Below the pieces are notes generated by a model that made no database searches, was not told where the DNA came from, and worked only from the letters and a program-made list of their open reading frames with translations. Below are positions 10,126 through 18,162 of a DNA stretch of 64,000 nt, in pieces. Position 1 is the stretch's first letter; every line of letters starts with the position of its first letter. Position numbers and translations under genes: made by a program. Source of the stretch: Gammaproteobacteria bacterium (ex Lamellibrachia satsuma) (GTDB lineage Bacteria > Pseudomonadota > Gammaproteobacteria > Chromatiales > Chromatiaceae). The stretch covers positions 2,024,001-2,088,000 of the forward strand of contig CP053680.1 in assembly GCA_019623805.1 (NCBI GenBank). The letters are read 5' to 3'.

Positions 10126-11193
10126 TCAGACTTGGTGATAAGGTTTGCTCAGATCATGCACCGCTTCAATAAAAGCACCGGCATGCTCCGGATCTATCTC
10201 AGGGTGGATACCATGTCCCAGATTGAAGACATGTCCTGAACCTTTTCCGTAACTCGCCAGCACCTTTCCTACCTCTTCGCGAATGCGTTCAGGTGAGGCA
10301 TAGAGCGTGCAGGGATCCATGTTGCCCTGCAGTGCAACCTTGTCGCCAACTCTGCGCCGGGCGTCCGCCAGACTGAGGGTCCAGTCGACACCCAGGGCAT
10401 CACACCCGGTTTCCGCCATCTGCTCCAACCAAAGTCCACCGCCTTTGGTGAACAGGATCACCGGCACCTTGCGTCCCTCGGATTCACGGGTCAGCCCCTG
10501 GATGATCTGTTCCATATATTTCAGGGAGAAGGCGTCGTAGTGCTGCGGGGTCAAGGCACCGCCCCAGGTATCGAAGATCATGACTGCTTGGGCACCGGCT
10601 GCAATCTGGGCATTGAGATAGGCGGTCACCGATTCTGCGATTTTCCCCAGCAGGGTGTGCATCAGCTCGGGGCGATCGAACATCATCCCCTTTACCTTGG
10701 CAAAATTTTTGGTGCCACTCCCCTCCACCATGTAGGTGGCAAGCGTCCAAGGACTGCCACTGAAACCGATCAGAGGGACCCGGCCGTCGAGTTCCCGGCG
10801 AATGGTGCGCACCGCATCCATCACGTAACCCAGGTCATCCTCCATATCCGGTACACCCAAGGCGTTGACCGCGGCCTCATCCTGCACGGGCCTTTCAAAT
10901 CTGGGACCCTCCCCTTCCGTGAAATAGAGCCCAAGGCCCATCGCATCCGGGACAGTAAGGATATCGGAGAAGAGGATCGCCGCATCCAGCGGGTAGCGGT
11001 CCAAGGGCTGGAGGGTAACTTCACAGGCCAGTTCGGGATTACGGCAGAGATCCATGAAACTGCCGGCACGGGCACGAGTGGCCTTGTATTCAGGCAGATA
11101 ACGCCCAGCCTGTCGCATCATCCACACAGGAGTCACATCCACCGGTTCGCGCAGCAATGCACGCAGCAGTCTATCGTTTTTCAGGATACTCAC
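10126..11193 (-). CDS. hemE: Uroporphyrinogen decarboxylase
   Basis: 355 residues, full length. The N-terminal signature [15 protein letters not shown] is diagnostic, and the segment [16 protein letters not shown] matches the second HemE signature. It decarboxylates the four acetate side chains of uroporphyrinogen III to give coproporphyrinogen III in haem synthesis, in the cytoplasm. Translation starts at a GTG preceded by an AAGGAA ribosome site. Another porphyrin-pathway-associated gene, hemW, starts at the far right edge of the window but is unlinked. Confidence 0.97.
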   Translation of the reverse strand: MSILKNDRLLRALLREPVDVTPVWMMRQAGRYLPEYKATRARAGSFMDLCRNPELACEVTLQPLDRYPLDAAILFSDILTVPDAMGLGLYFTEGEGPRFERPVQDEAAVNALGVPDMEDDLGYVMDAVRTIRRELDGRVPLIGFSGSPWTLATYMVEGSGTKNFAKVKGMMFDRPELMHTLLGKIAESVTAYLNAQIAAGAQAVMIFDTWGGALTPQHYDAFSLKYMEQIIQGLTRESEGRKVPVILFTKGGGLWLEQMAETGCDALGVDWTLSLADARRRVGDKVALQGNMDPCTLYASPERIREEVGKVLASYGKGSGHVFNLGHGIHPEIDPEHAGAFIEAVHDLSKPYHQV

Positions 11194-11316
11194 GCGAAAT
11201 TCCTTTGGTACATTTCATTATAGATTTGCGCGAATTGTACACGGAATGTGAACGCGGAGGGAGGTGTCATCAACGTGGTAACGCTCCACTGCCGAATCAA
11301 GGCATGGAGCGGAAGA

Positions 11317-11877
11317 TCAACGTATCAGGCCCTTGCAGTGCAAAATCCCCATCAATATCTGTTTGTGTCGCAAGAACCTTTCGGGATCCACCGCCACGCA
11401 GCCAACGCCAAACAGACCCACTGTTCCTATCGATTTCTGGCAACCCTGCAGGGCCCAGCTCCCCTCATCCAAGGCCTTTTTTCCCAGATCCTTCTCCAAC
11501 ATGCTGAATAACCGGCTGCACTTCATCAACAGGTGTTTGGCATCTTGGCTGTGGCAGAGATTCTCCTGCACTGCCGAGAGACACCGTACCAGCTCTGCAG
11601 CCACCGCCTGTTGCAGTGTAAGCTGAATGCCCTTTATGTCTCTTCTTTTCAGTGCCCGTTCCAAGTCACTCATCAGGCCTGGCGCATGCTCACGGTCAAG
11701 GTGGCGAAACGCATAGGCATTGCGAGCCACCACTGCGCCAGCGACTGCGAAATCATCCCGACCGAGCGCTGTCAGTACCGCTTGTCTAGCATGCAGCACC
11801 GGCTCTTTTCGCCTGGACACAGTTGGTGCAAATAGAAACGGCGCAACGTTTGGCATCACTCTTCGTTGTAATCTCAT
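11317..11877 (-). CDS. Hypothetical protein
   Basis: 186 residues, not recognised. The start ATG has TTGGAG about ten bases upstream; a second ATG at 11856 has GAAGAG close before it. The sequence is basic at the N-terminus and then amphipathic-helical (ALKRRDIKGIQLTLQQAVAAELVR). A C-terminal part contains four cysteines and the segment VGLFGVGCVAVDPERF. No signal peptide or transmembrane segment is apparent. It is preferred over the opposite-strand frames because its composition is protein-like, while theirs are Ser/Pro/Arg/Cys-rich shadows. It sits alone, 123 bp upstream of the hemE start. Confidence 0.55.
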   Translation of the reverse strand: MRLQRRVMPNVAPFLFAPTVSRRKEPVLHARQAVLTALGRDDFAVAGAVVARNAYAFRHLDREHAPGLMSDLERALKRRDIKGIQLTLQQAVAAELVRCLSAVQENLCHSQDAKHLLMKCSRLFSMLEKDLGKKALDEGSWALQGCQKSIGTVGLFGVGCVAVDPERFLRHKQILMGILHCKGLIR

Positions 11878-12120
11878 GCGAAATAATCTCCAACCAACCG
11901 TCTAAAAGCACTCAGGATCGCTGACCCAACCTCTCCATCGGCGCGTAAAATACCCGCAGTCTTTCTCGCCCATAATCAATGGGAATCAGAGTCTATCTGA
12001 ATCCTAAACCCTTGAGTGTGCCAAACCGTTAAACCTTTCACTGTCATCAACGTGAAACATCAAACACTTACTCTGTTGTTTCGGTGTAAGATACTTCCAA
12101 AATTATCAAACGCAGTGCAC

Positions 12121-13083
12121 ATGTCATCGATCCAACAGAACATTCTGGAGAAAAAAGCCGCACTTGCCGGTGCAATCGGTGAACCCCTCTCAGCACTTGC
12201 GAAAGACTGCGCAGAGGTGTGGCAGTACCCTGATCATCTCGACCAACGGCTACAGGATCACCAATCCAGCATCTCCAGTTGCGACTTTCTCTACGCTTGG
12301 GATCTCGATGGCCTCGAAGTCTCGTCCCTGATCAGTGCTGGCGTTGCCGATCGGTCCTGGCGCGGACGTGACCTTTCGAATCGCCCCTATCTGAAAAACA
12401 ACCTGCCGTTCAAAGGCATCATGCTCTCGTCTGTCTATCGCAGCATGTACTCCAGTACTGAATGCGTTACGGCCCTGCAGGCAGTACGCATAAATAAGGC
12501 TCTGGTGGGATTCATTGCGGCTGATTTCTCCCTCGACAAATTGCTTACCGACAACAGGTTGGACAACCCGGAGTTACGCTGGCAGCAGTTCAAGGGCGAT
12601 CCTGCAGTGCGTGGCACAGTTTTTATGCAACAGCGGATTCAGAGCCGACTGGATGATCAGCTCGATTCGGTGCATGACACGGTTCATGCTCTAATGACCG
12701 CCCACGGCATCTTCCACACAAAAATCCATTACTCCAGCGGACGCTGTTCATTCTGGCTGTTGGATGATCCATACAGTTACCGGATACACGGCGTGGAAGA
12801 GATCATCGACCCCGATCTCAGCCTTGTCTATCCTCTGCACACTTACCCGGCGGAAGCCAAGGTTACACCCGCGCAGATTCGGGCCGTGCTCGATGAGTTG
12901 AAGGCGTTGCGGTTTGCAGACGAAACCATCTATCTGCGCAGCAGCTCACTGAATATCATGAATGGCATGCTCGGACTCACCTTCTCCTGTGACGGTTCCC
13001 ACTACATGCCCATGGATGAGTTTCTGGAAAAAAACCTGGGTTTCTGGATTGGAGAGCTGGCAGGGTCGAAGGCTGACGGATAG
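12121..13083 (+). CDS. PDC (dCache-like) sensor domain protein
   Basis: About 320 residues from ATG 12121. The frame is open back to 12016, but the extra part looks non-coding. Residues 45-170 have the features of a PDC/Cache ligand-binding fold: YAWDLDGLEVSS, then RDLSNRPYLKNNLPFKGIMLSSVYRS, which resembles the R-x-x-x-x-R-P-Y/F motif seen before the small-molecule pocket, then VGFIAADFSL. No transmembrane helix, HAMP, kinase, GGDEF or MCP output is present, so this is a stand-alone, probably cytoplasmic sensor module. The C-terminal half (about 190-320) is unassigned. It is convergent with the ODP gene. Confidence 0.75.
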   Translation: MSSIQQNILEKKAALAGAIGEPLSALAKDCAEVWQYPDHLDQRLQDHQSSISSCDFLYAWDLDGLEVSSLISAGVADRSWRGRDLSNRPYLKNNLPFKGIMLSSVYRSMYSSTECVTALQAVRINKALVGFIAADFSLDKLLTDNRLDNPELRWQQFKGDPAVRGTVFMQQRIQSRLDDQLDSVHDTVHALMTAHGIFHTKIHYSSGRCSFWLLDDPYSYRIHGVEEIIDPDLSLVYPLHTYPAEAKVTPAQIRAVLDELKALRFADETIYLRSSSLNIMNGMLGLTFSCDGSHYMPMDEFLEKNLGFWIGELAGSKADG

Positions 13084-13085
13084 TC

Positions 13086-13110
13086 CCCGTCGCCCGGTAA
13101 GGGCAACGGG
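13086..13110. terminator. Hairpin between convergent genes, possible bidirectional terminator
   Basis: CCCGT-C-GCCC at 86-95 pairs with GGGC-A-ACGGG at 101-110 across a five-base loop, with one mismatch. The stem ends three bases after the PDC gene stop. Only a short T run follows, so termination strength is uncertain. Confidence 0.45.
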
Positions 13111-13130
13111 TTTGAGGTTGTTCTATACGA

Positions 13131-13889
13131 TCACGGTACCTGGTAGTGACTCTGGGTCATCAGATCGATCCCACACTCGAGATTTGCGACCCAATTGATA
13201 AATTCGGCGACCGCCTTTTTACCCACGAATGATCTGCCATGTTGGGGCACAATCATTTCGATCTCCAGAGCGCTCACCATATTAGCCCAGTAGCGGCAAA
13301 CCCGGTTGGAGTTCATGTAGCGTTTATGGAAACCGTCCATATAGGGGAGGATTTCCGCCAGCTTTTTCACCGGTTTGTCGAGATCACCTGGCGGCAGGTT
13401 AGCGCCGAGGTCGCCGGAAAAGAGGATCTTGCTGATCGGATCGTAAAACTGGAAATTTCCTTCCGCATGCAGAAAGTGGGCGGGCAGGGCTTTCAGCCGG
13501 ATATTGCCCAGCTCGAGATTGATACCCTGGTCCGGTATGGAAACCACCCGGTCCTGCAGGCGGCCAGGGCGGGTGAAATGGGGGATGAAACGCTCCCAGA
13601 GCGAGGGGACAACCACCTTGCAATCGGTGCCCACCAGCCACTTGTTTACTGAGGCGACGATATCGGGATCCTGGTGGGAGGCGATGACATAATCGAGCTT
13701 TTTCACATTCATGTAGTCGCTGATCGCCATGAAGAGGCGGGAGTAGGTCAGCTCACCACCAGGGTCGAGTAAAGCGGCGTGGCCGTGGTCAAAGATCAGG
13801 AACTGATTGGCCTGCACCGCATCTCCGGTCACCAAGTCCCGAAAGGCAACACAGATGTGGTCTTTTTTATTGTAAAGCTCGACGGACAT
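13131..13889 (-). CDS. Metallo-beta-lactamase-fold oxygen-binding di-iron protein (ODP-like)
   Basis: 252 residues of the beta-lactamase-like half of flavodiiron proteins, without the flavodoxin domain. Likely metal ligands are the SHQDPDI segment (variant of H-x-E-x-D-H), the histidines in LPAHFLHAEGNF, the aspartate in LFSGDLGAN and the histidine in VPQHGRSF. In the related Treponema protein this fold binds O2 reversibly at a di-iron site and feeds chemotaxis. Whether this one senses or reduces O2 or NO is unknown. The Glu-to-Asp and His-to-Ile changes relative to canonical flavodiiron ligands are worth noting. It is convergent with the PDC sensor gene. Confidence 0.82.
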   Translation of the reverse strand: MSVELYNKKDHICVAFRDLVTGDAVQANQFLIFDHGHAALLDPGGELTYSRLFMAISDYMNVKKLDYVIASHQDPDIVASVNKWLVGTDCKVVVPSLWERFIPHFTRPGRLQDRVVSIPDQGINLELGNIRLKALPAHFLHAEGNFQFYDPISKILFSGDLGANLPPGDLDKPVKKLAEILPYMDGFHKRYMNSNRVCRYWANMVSALEIEMIVPQHGRSFVGKKAVAEFINWVANLECGIDLMTQSHYQVP

Positions 13890-14222
13890 AATTTTTTACT
13901 CCCCAGTGTTGGCAATTCAAAGCCTTCCAGTTGCCATCCACCGGTTATCTCTTCGTTATTTGCAGCAACCGGCCGTGAATATTCTGTGGCCGATGCTCCT
14001 CCTAAATGCCGTTTCTCATATAGATATTATTCGTAATCTTTAAAGAGATAACAGAAATATCATTCTGAATCCAGGGATTTGCAATACTCTTGACATTTTT
14101 AACGGCAAAAGGCTGGCAAATCGATTTAGGCTGCCGGTTCCGCTACGCTTGAGCCGACCTACGGTACTGCGTAGAAACAGAAGATGGTGTCGAGAAAGAG
14201 AATCAATTAATCCTGCCTCCTG
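13890..14222. other. Gap with a family B repeat and no gene
   Basis: About 330 bp between the ODP gene and the hypothetical at 14223. The left part is the AT-rich region upstream of the ODP start and should hold its promoter. The only recognisable structure is the 34-bp repeat at 14129-14162. I see no ORF with a ribosome site. Confidence 0.5.
14129..14162 (+). repeat. Dispersed inverted repeat, family B (copy 2)
   Basis: Near-identical, in opposite orientation, to 8417-8450. The shared core is GCTACGCTTGA flanked by CCGGTTC on one side and CC..CCTAC on the other. It lies in a gene-free gap. Confidence 0.65.
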
Positions 14223-14615
14223 TTACCTCAAATGTTCAATATAACGGGGCCTGTCATCCATCACCAACTTTATCCCATCCGCCTGGGCCTTCAGCACCAA
14301 CCCGCTTTCACGGATCTTTAAGGCACAGTGGGCTCGACCCCGGCTCTCCAGAGGCAGCGGCACCATGTCGCGGTAGGTATAGACATTTTCACCCACATCT
14401 CCTCCGTCGCAGACACAGGGCGCTGCGGGCAGTTCACCCTCCATTTCAGCACCCTCCAATATCATCTCACCTGCTTGCCACCAACGGGTGCGCTCTTCCG
14501 AACCTGTCAGGGTTTTGACGATATAGGCACGGGAGAACCGCACCCTGAGAACCCCCACCTCAAAAGTGATTGATTCGATCTCACAACCCGGAAGATCAAT
14601 GCTTGTCGTTTCCAT
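14223..14615 (-). CDS. Hypothetical protein
   Basis: 130 residues, not recognised. Starts METTSIDLPGCEIESITFEVG. The predicted pattern is alternating beta strands with short charged turns. A Cys-rich middle (PAAPCVCDGGDVGENVYTY) may bind metal or form a disulfide, but no signal peptide is seen. It follows ntrC on the same strand after 54 bp and may be the last gene of that transcript. No functional link to nitrogen control can be read from the sequence. Confidence 0.65.
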   Translation of the reverse strand: METTSIDLPGCEIESITFEVGVLRVRFSRAYIVKTLTGSEERTRWWQAGEMILEGAEMEGELPAAPCVCDGGDVGENVYTYRDMVPLPLESRGRAHCALKIRESGLVLKAQADGIKLVMDDRPRYIEHLR

Positions 14616-14669
14616 CTACTATCCTCTCAAACAGCGTGGGCACTCAGGTTTTGAGTCCTCCCCACTGGC

Positions 14670-16076
14670 TCAATTTTCATGATCCAGACCCAACTCTTTA
14701 ATCTTGCGGGTCAGGGTATTTCGCCCCCAGCCAAGCAGGCGGGCGGCATCCTGGCGGCGCCCTGCGGTATGCTCCAGCGCCGTCTCTATCATCACTGTCT
14801 CAAAGTCTGAGCCCGCTTCATCAAGCAGGGCTTCCGCGCCGGATTGCAGACGGCTGCGCGTCCAGGCCCGCAGCAGTTGCCGCCAGTCTCCACAGATTTC
14901 ACTCCGCGACTCTTCCTGTTGCAGCTCCGGCGGCAGATCCTCGACATGGATCTCCTGTCCAGAGGCCATCACAGTAAGCCAGCGGGCGGTATTTTCCAAC
15001 TGCCGGACATTACCTGGCCAGTCGAGTTGTTGCAGAAATTCTGTGGTTTCCGGCAACAAGATCTTCGCCTCGACCTCCAACTCTTCAGATGCCTTGGCAA
15101 GGAAGTAGCGCATCAAGAGCGATATATCCTCCTTTCGTTCCCGCATAGCGGGAATATGGATTCTTATCACGTTGAGCCGATGAAACAGGTCTTCCCTGAA
15201 TTCGCCCCGTTTCACCAGCCCTTCCAAATTCTGGTGCGTGGCGGCGATGATCCGCACATCGACCTTCACCGGTTCGTGACCACCGACGCGGTAGAACTGG
15301 CCATCCGCCAATACTCTCAGCAGCCGGGTCTGCAGCTCCGCCGGCATGTCACCGATCTCATCCAGAAAGAGCGTGCCGCCGTCAGCCTGTTCAAAGCGCC
15401 CTTCACGGCGGCTCTGTGCGCCAGTGAAAGCGCCTCGTTCATGGCCGAACAGTTCAGACTCCATCAGGTCCTTGGGTATGGCCGCCATATTCAGGGCGAT
15501 AAATGGCGCCTCAGCACGAGGACTGTGGCGGTGCAAGGCATGCGCTACCAGCTCTTTACCCGTACCCGATTCCCCATTGATGAGCACTGTGATATTCGAA
15601 CGGGCCAGCCGCCCTATGGCGCGGAATACCTCCTGCATGGCCGGTGCTTCGCCGATGATCTCAAGCCCCCCTATCTGCTCCTCATCCACCGCTAGAGAAT
15701 GCGTAAGGTGCTGCCGGCAGGCACGGCGAATCTGATCGACCGCCTCATCCACATCGAAGGGTTTCGGCAGATACTCAAAGGCGCCCATATGATAAGCAGA
15801 TACAGCGCTTTCGAGATCTGAATGTGCCGTCATAATGATCACCGGAAGCGATGGATAGCGGGCCTGGATCTTCTCCAGCAACTCCAATCCGTCGATCCCC
15901 GGCATGCGTATGTCGGAAACGATGACGTCCGGCTGCTCAGCCTCCAAGGCGTCGAGCACACCATTGCCTGTTTCGAAACTGGTGACCATCATATCCGCCT
16001 TCTGCAGCGTCTTTTCCAACACCCAACGGATGGAGCGGTCATCATCGATTACCCAAACCCTGCACTCTGTTTCCAT
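14670..16076 (-). CDS. ntrC: Nitrogen regulator NR(I), NtrC
   Basis: 468 residues, the standard length, with three domains. The receiver contains DVIVSDIRMPGIDG with the phosphorylatable Asp near residue 54. The sigma-54 AAA+ domain has Walker A GESGTGKE, the GAFTGA loop that contacts sigma-54, and TLFLDEIGDMP. The Fis-type HTH at the C-terminus ends LLGWGRNTLTRKIKEL. When phosphorylated by NtrB under nitrogen limitation it activates sigma-54 promoters such as glnA. Its ATG overlaps the ntrB stop (TGATG), so the pair is translationally coupled. Confidence 0.97.
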   Translation of the reverse strand: METECRVWVIDDDRSIRWVLEKTLQKADMMVTSFETGNGVLDALEAEQPDVIVSDIRMPGIDGLELLEKIQARYPSLPVIIMTAHSDLESAVSAYHMGAFEYLPKPFDVDEAVDQIRRACRQHLTHSLAVDEEQIGGLEIIGEAPAMQEVFRAIGRLARSNITVLINGESGTGKELVAHALHRHSPRAEAPFIALNMAAIPKDLMESELFGHERGAFTGAQSRREGRFEQADGGTLFLDEIGDMPAELQTRLLRVLADGQFYRVGGHEPVKVDVRIIAATHQNLEGLVKRGEFREDLFHRLNVIRIHIPAMRERKEDISLLMRYFLAKASEELEVEAKILLPETTEFLQQLDWPGNVRQLENTARWLTVMASGQEIHVEDLPPELQQEESRSEICGDWRQLLRAWTRSRLQSGAEALLDEAGSDFETVMIETALEHTAGRRQDAARLLGWGRNTLTRKIKELGLDHEN

Positions 16077-17149
16077 CAGCTCGATTCCAAAGGAAGTAAT
16101 ACGGTGAAAATCGTCTCGCCGGGACGACTGGCAAATTCAATCAAACCACGGTGCTGATTGATCAGGGATTGCGCTATTGAAAGACCCACGCCCATACCGT
16201 CGCTGCTACCGGAGACCATTGGGAAAAAAATCCTGTTTTGCAGGGACTCGGGGATACCGGGACCGTTGTCGAAGATATCGACTTTCAATACCAGTCGGTG
16301 GCGTTCGTTACCGATAGTGAACTGTCTTAGCACCCGTGTTTTCAGACCGACCACCCCTTTATTGCCCACCGCCCGAACAGCGTTGCGCAAGATGTTCAGG
16401 AGTGCCTGAATCAACTGGTCGAAATCCCCCACGACATCAGGAATACTCGGATCGTAATTTTTCTGAATCCTCAATCGATCTCCCGCCTCGACCTGCACCA
16501 AGTTGCAGATTCGCTCCAGCACCTGGTGGATGCTGAAGGCTCTCTTTTGCGGCAGGCGATTGGGGCCCAGCATGCTGTTCACCAGATTCTGCAAACGATC
16601 TGCCTCAGCGATGATGATCTGGGTGTACTCTTTCAGCGCTTCATCGGGAAGCTCCCGTTCCAGCAGTTGCGCAGCACCACGCAACCCTCCTAAAGGATTT
16701 TTTATCTCATGGGCCATACCCCTTACCAGGGCACGGGAGACCTGGCCCTGGGAGATCAACTCCTCTTCCCTGTTGATGCGCAGCTGACGATCCAGCTGCT
16801 GCAGTTCGACGAGCAACTCCTCCCCCCCATTGTCATCCCGAAGCGGCACCACCGTACAATCGACGGTGATCTCCCTGCCATCAGCCAGCGGCAGGGTAAT
16901 TTCCCGTTCAGTGAACGGCTGTCCTGATTCGCTGGCCCGTCTCAGGTTCGATTCAACCGTCCCACCTGGGCAGTGGATCAGATCGGCCGCGTGCTGGCCG
17001 ATAACCTGTCTGGTACTTACCGCAAACAGCATCTCACCAGCCGGATTGATGTATTTCAAAATAAAAGCCTGGTCGAATAGGAGAATCGAGGAGCTCAGAT
17101 TCTCCAATACCCGCCTTTCCAGTGTGCTTCTTTGCTGCTGTTTATCCAT
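16076..17149 (-). CDS. ntrB: Nitrogen sensor kinase/phosphatase NR(II), NtrB
   Basis: About 357 residues from ATG 17149. The upstream extension to 17239 is AT-rich and unlike the family N-terminus. A PAS domain (residues 10-120, LFDQAFILKYINPAGEMLF) precedes the HisKA motif MAHEIKNPLGGLRGAAQLLE and a HATPase domain with the N box, DNGPGIPESL and GMGVGLSIAQSLI. It phosphorylates or dephosphorylates NtrC in response to PII/GlnB. The ribosome site is weak. An NtrC-like palindrome lies about 200 bp upstream, suggesting autoregulation. Confidence 0.95.
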   Translation of the reverse strand: MDKQQQRSTLERRVLENLSSSILLFDQAFILKYINPAGEMLFAVSTRQVIGQHAADLIHCPGGTVESNLRRASESGQPFTEREITLPLADGREITVDCTVVPLRDDNGGEELLVELQQLDRQLRINREEELISQGQVSRALVRGMAHEIKNPLGGLRGAAQLLERELPDEALKEYTQIIIAEADRLQNLVNSMLGPNRLPQKRAFSIHQVLERICNLVQVEAGDRLRIQKNYDPSIPDVVGDFDQLIQALLNILRNAVRAVGNKGVVGLKTRVLRQFTIGNERHRLVLKVDIFDNGPGIPESLQNRIFFPMVSGSSDGMGVGLSIAQSLINQHRGLIEFASRPGETIFTVLLPLESS

Positions 17150-17349
17150 AACTGGATGATAAGCAATAACCGAACCAAATAAAAAAGAGAGGGGTGCTAT
17201 TTCGTTCCTGCACCAGGTAACAGCGAGCAGACCGGGCATACACGGGTGTTTGCAGCCAGGGTGCAGAGCTTCCAGGATCGATATGCCTTAAACAAGGTTG
17301 AGTGGCTCTCCCTGTTTTTGGACATTACGGAATGGAACGCAGATCTGCC

Positions 17350-17366
17350 CGCACCATTATGGTGCG
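17350..17366. promoter_or_regulatory. NtrC-like binding site upstream of ntrB
   Basis: CGCACCATTATGGTGCG is a near-perfect palindrome matching the NtrC consensus (GCACCA-N3-TGGTGC). It lies between the DUF4124 stop and the ntrB start, about 200 bp upstream of ntrB, where it could mediate autoregulation of ntrBC. I see no good sigma-54 promoter between it and ntrB, so it may act as a repressor site or a distant enhancer. Confidence 0.65.
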
Positions 17367-17388
17367 CACAGCTGAGGCAAAATCAGCA

Positions 17389-17907
17389 TCAGGGTGTTGT
17401 AACCGGTGCCTTGCGGATATGGAAATTGATGGTTGGTGTGGAAGTCAACAGTTTCCCGGTGTCATCCAGAATCCGTGCCTCCAGTGTATGGGTTCCCAAG
17501 CTCAGATCATTCAGTGTGAACTGGGTTGCGCCGCCGATATCTCCTTCTATCCGATTGCCATCCACAAAGACCTGAATGGCGTCGCCGGATATAAGCACCG
17601 GAGAGAGACTCAGCCCCACGCCCACTGTGCCCTCGTTATTGCGGATAGTTGCGTCATTCTCCGGTTCCGCAATCTCGAAAACAGCATAACCCGATTCACC
17701 CGGCAGATCCGTCTCCTCAGATGGCTCACTCGTTTCGCCCGCCTTGGGACGAGCTGCCGACTGCCCCGGTATCCAAACCTTTTCTGCGCCTTCTCTGAAA
17801 TGATCGGAATAGTAGGTAACCCCGTCGGGCGAGGTCCACTTATAGACATCTTTTGCCGCCACAGGAAGTGTCAGCACCACAAGAAGAACTGATATCAGAA
17901 TTCGCAT
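17389..17907 (-). CDS. DUF4124 domain-containing exported protein between glnA and ntrB
   Basis: 172 residues. A signal peptide (MRILISVLLVVLTLPVAA) is followed at once by the DUF4124 core KDVYKWTSPDGVTYYSDH. The C-terminal 90 residues look like a beta-sandwich (GVGLSLSPVL... GTHTLEARILDDTGKLL) with an Ig-like pattern, suggesting a periplasmic binding or structural role. As I recall, a DUF4124 gene at this place between glnA and ntrBC is frequent in gammaproteobacteria. Its contribution to nitrogen control is not known to me. The glnA terminator lies upstream, so it probably has its own promoter. Confidence 0.8.
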   Translation of the reverse strand: MRILISVLLVVLTLPVAAKDVYKWTSPDGVTYYSDHFREGAEKVWIPGQSAARPKAGETSEPSEETDLPGESGYAVFEIAEPENDATIRNNEGTVGVGLSLSPVLISGDAIQVFVDGNRIEGDIGGATQFTLNDLSLGTHTLEARILDDTGKLLTSTPTINFHIRKAPVTTP

Positions 17908-18022
17908 GCACCAAGCATAGACAAGCCGGTAGCGATGGACAAGCGATCAATGTCGCAAAAGGCGTGTTTGGGCTCAAGTTTCAGCGTTTATGCTAACGGT
18001 TGGCTTATTGAATGTGCCGAAC

Positions 18023-18082
18023 GTAGGGTGCGCTGTGCGCACCAGAATAAGCAGCAATCTTGGTGCGCATGGCGCACCCTAC
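18023..18082. repeat. Long inverted repeat, family C (copy 1)
   Basis: Arms at 18023-18044 (starting GTAGGGTGCGC) and 18061-18082 (ending GCGCACCCTAC) can form a 22-bp stem with few mismatches around a 16-base loop. A second copy with the same arms lies at 63878-63928. It sits between the DUF4124 gene and the glnA terminator. There is no T run, so it is not a simple terminator. A mobile REP/MITE-like element is likely. Confidence 0.75.
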
Positions 18083-18100
18083 CTGTGCTTCTTAGGCACA

Positions 18101-18132
18101 AAAAAAAGCGCCTCCCGCAACCGGGAGACGCT
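18101..18132 (-). terminator. Rho-independent terminator of glnA
   Basis: On the minus strand, AGCGTCTCCCG and its complement (18107-18117 with 18122-18132, one G-T pair) close a four-base loop, followed by a run of seven or more T. It lies about 30 bp after the glnA stop. Confidence 0.9.
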
Positions 18133-18162
18133 TCTCTCAACCGACTGACGCAGGCGTCAGAC

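Noticed and set aside
10540..11223. 227-residue plus-strand frame opposite hemE
   Set aside because: Shadow of hemE; no recognisable motif.
12044..12059. Possible third parS site (TCATCAACGTGAAACA)
   Set aside because: Only the right half matches; the central CACGTG is broken to CAACGTG and the left arm does not pair.
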